64,000 bases of DNA, from positions 1 through 64,000 of the forward strand of contig JAKPTZ010000017.1 of NCBI GenBank assembly GCA_029555025.1, in the 5' to 3' direction. This stretch comes from Deltaproteobacteria bacterium. Its GTDB lineage: Bacteria; Myxococcota_A; UBA9042; DTJE01. Positions within the stretch are counted from its first letter, which is position 1, and every line of letters starts with the position of its first letter. The notes beneath the pieces are model-generated. The model was not told the DNA's origin. It worked only from the letters and a program-made list of their open reading frames with translations, and did no database searches. Of the stretch, positions 62,956 to 64,000 are shown in pieces. Both the position numbers and the translations under genes were made by a program.

Positions 62956-63804
62956 AGATTCAACCAGAGAATCCCTCAAGGCCCTGAACTGGGCAAGATT
63001 ATTAAATGATATCGATATCTTACCACGATTTCCACGAAAGGAAATCGTGACGGGAAGGTCAAGGGCTTCCTGAATTTCCTGCCTGGCCCCGCAGAAGTAT
63101 GCCGCCATCGCGGGCTGGCGCCTTTCACGCGGGGGGCGGGCTGCCGATTGCCTGCTGGCAAGCGCCTCGACTTCCCGGGTACTGAGTCCCCTGTCCCTAA
63201 TCTGCAGGAGGAGTTGAAGCTGCCTTTCGCGATCAAGACCAATCAGCGCGCGCGCCGACCCTTCCACAATTTGCCCGTCCTCAAGGGCCTCAAGAACTTC
63301 GGGAGACAGCTTCAGCAGGCGCAGCGAGTTCGCCACGGTGGATCGCTGCCGCCCCACCCTGGAAGCGGCCTCCTCCTGAGTCATGCCGAATTCCCGTACA
63401 AGACGCTGCCACGCGCGGGCCTGCTCGACCGGATTCAAGTCCTCCCGCTGGATGTTTTCGATCAGCGCCATCAGGAACACGTCGCCCGGCGCGGCCTGAC
63501 GGACAATCACCGGAACCGCCGCAAGGCCCGCCATCCTGGCCGCCCGCAACCTCCGCTCGCCCGCGATCAGGCCGTAACGGCCGTTTCCGCTGTCGGTGAC
63601 GACGAGCGGCTGGATGATTCCGGAAACCTTGATCGATTCGGCAAGATCGCGCAGGGCTTCATCGTCGAACCTGGTGCGCGGCTGACCGTCCTGGGCGTCG
63701 ATTCGATCGACGGGACACTCGAAAAGCGGCTGTGACGCCGTGGTCACGCTGGCGGGAAACAGCGCCGACAGGCCCTTGCCAAGGGCTGGCCTCTTCTGGT
63801 TCAT
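62908..63804 (-). CDS. parB: Chromosome partitioning protein ParB
   Basis: 298 residues. The N-terminal RPALGKGLSALF is the ParA-stimulating motif. GERRLRAA is the CTP-binding/clamp motif and ENIQREDLNPVEQA follows. The HTH region and C-terminal dimer domain are complete. It loads at parS sites near the origin. It begins 17 bp after the parA stop and is presumably in one operon with it. Confidence 0.95.
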   Translation of the reverse strand: MNQKRPALGKGLSALFPASVTTASQPLFECPVDRIDAQDGQPRTRFDDEALRDLAESIKVSGIIQPLVVTDSGNGRYGLIAGERRLRAARMAGLAAVPVIVRQAAPGDVFLMALIENIQREDLNPVEQARAWQRLVREFGMTQEEAASRVGRQRSTVANSLRLLKLSPEVLEALEDGQIVEGSARALIGLDRERQLQLLLQIRDRGLSTREVEALASRQSAARPPRERRQPAMAAYFCGARQEIQEALDLPVTISFRGNRGKISISFNNLAQFRALRDSLVESSGKSKQDEPSEKKGR

Positions 63805-63821
63805 CGGAACCCCCGAAAGAC

Positions 63822-64000
63822 TCAGTTCAGTTGAAGCTTCTCGAGCAGCTCGGCGGCAAGATCCATGTGGGCTGCCGCTCCGGTTGCCCTGACGTCGAAG
63901 AGTATAACCGGTTTTCCATGTGAAGGGCTTTCCGCAAGCCTGATGTTGCGGGGAATTCTTGTGTTGAAGACCTGGCCCGGAAAGTGCCTGACCACGTCCT
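63822..64000 (-). CDS. parA: Chromosome partitioning ATPase ParA, 3' end only
   Basis: Only the last 58 or so codons are inside the window; the gene continues past 64000. TRIPRNIRLAESPSHGKP is the conserved end of the Soj/ParA fold, followed by VILFDVRATGAAAHMDLA. The stop TGA is at 63822-63824, immediately before parB. Confidence 0.9.
   Translation of the reverse strand, partial: DVVRHFPGQVFNTRIPRNIRLAESPSHGKPVILFDVRATGAAAHMDLAAELLEKLQLN

Overview
The window is a bacterial chromosome segment of high GC content, densely coded on both strands, with no phage, transposon, rRNA or CRISPR. It looks like a Gram-negative bacterium with Myxococcota or other deltaproteobacterial habits. The evidence is long disulfide-rich repeat proteins with a MYXO-CTERM-like tail, Hanks-type Ser/Thr kinases including a membrane pseudokinase, many lipoproteins with lspA, a SurA/PrsA-like foldase and a sigma-54 NtrC-type regulator. 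This placement rests on gene style, not on a marker phylogeny.

Layout: 3-3380 is the 3' part of a secreted repeat protein. 3399-11813 (minus) holds holB, speE, lspA, ileS, glyA and thiC. 11973-15259 (plus) holds tsaD, a Cys-rich lipoprotein and rsmA. 15284-24240 (minus) holds gyrA, a pseudokinase, three tRNAs, murA, recF and dnaN. 24435-27799 (plus) holds a Ser/Thr kinase, dxr and a cell-wall amidase. 27781-30797 (minus) holds hflX and an NtrC-type regulator, divergent from its likely sensor kinase (30904-32388). 32482-39356 (plus) holds rplU, rpmA, obgE, rpsT, khpA, a foldase, gcvPB and a GT39-like transferase.

The most unusual part is 41283-48305 (minus). It encodes three nitrogenase-component-1-like proteins (two paralogous large subunits around one small subunit), a lipoprotein and a Cys-rich U32-family protein. 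feoA and feoB follow under a near-consensus Fur box. No NifH/BchL-type reductase lies in the window. It does not match nif, bch/chl, cfb or mar gene sets as I know them, so it is the best candidate for an undescribed system, plausibly an Fe-S reductase acting on an unknown substrate.

From 49474 to 57291 (minus) a sugar operon encodes a GH35-like galactosidase, a PPi-dependent phosphofructokinase, a mutarotase, a NagB-like deaminase, a BadF/NagK-type kinase and a membrane protein. From 57399 to 62955 (plus) a tightly overlapping six-gene operon encodes an anchored protein, a sugar-nucleotide epimerase/dehydratase, a DegT-type aminotransferase, an ABC-2 transporter and a membrane protein. The window ends with parB and the 3' end of parA (minus).

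Sigma-70-like promoters with TTGACA and TAnAAT elements are readable at several genes. Two genes look leaderless. TTG starts are common, and four convergent gene pairs overlap at their 3' ends.
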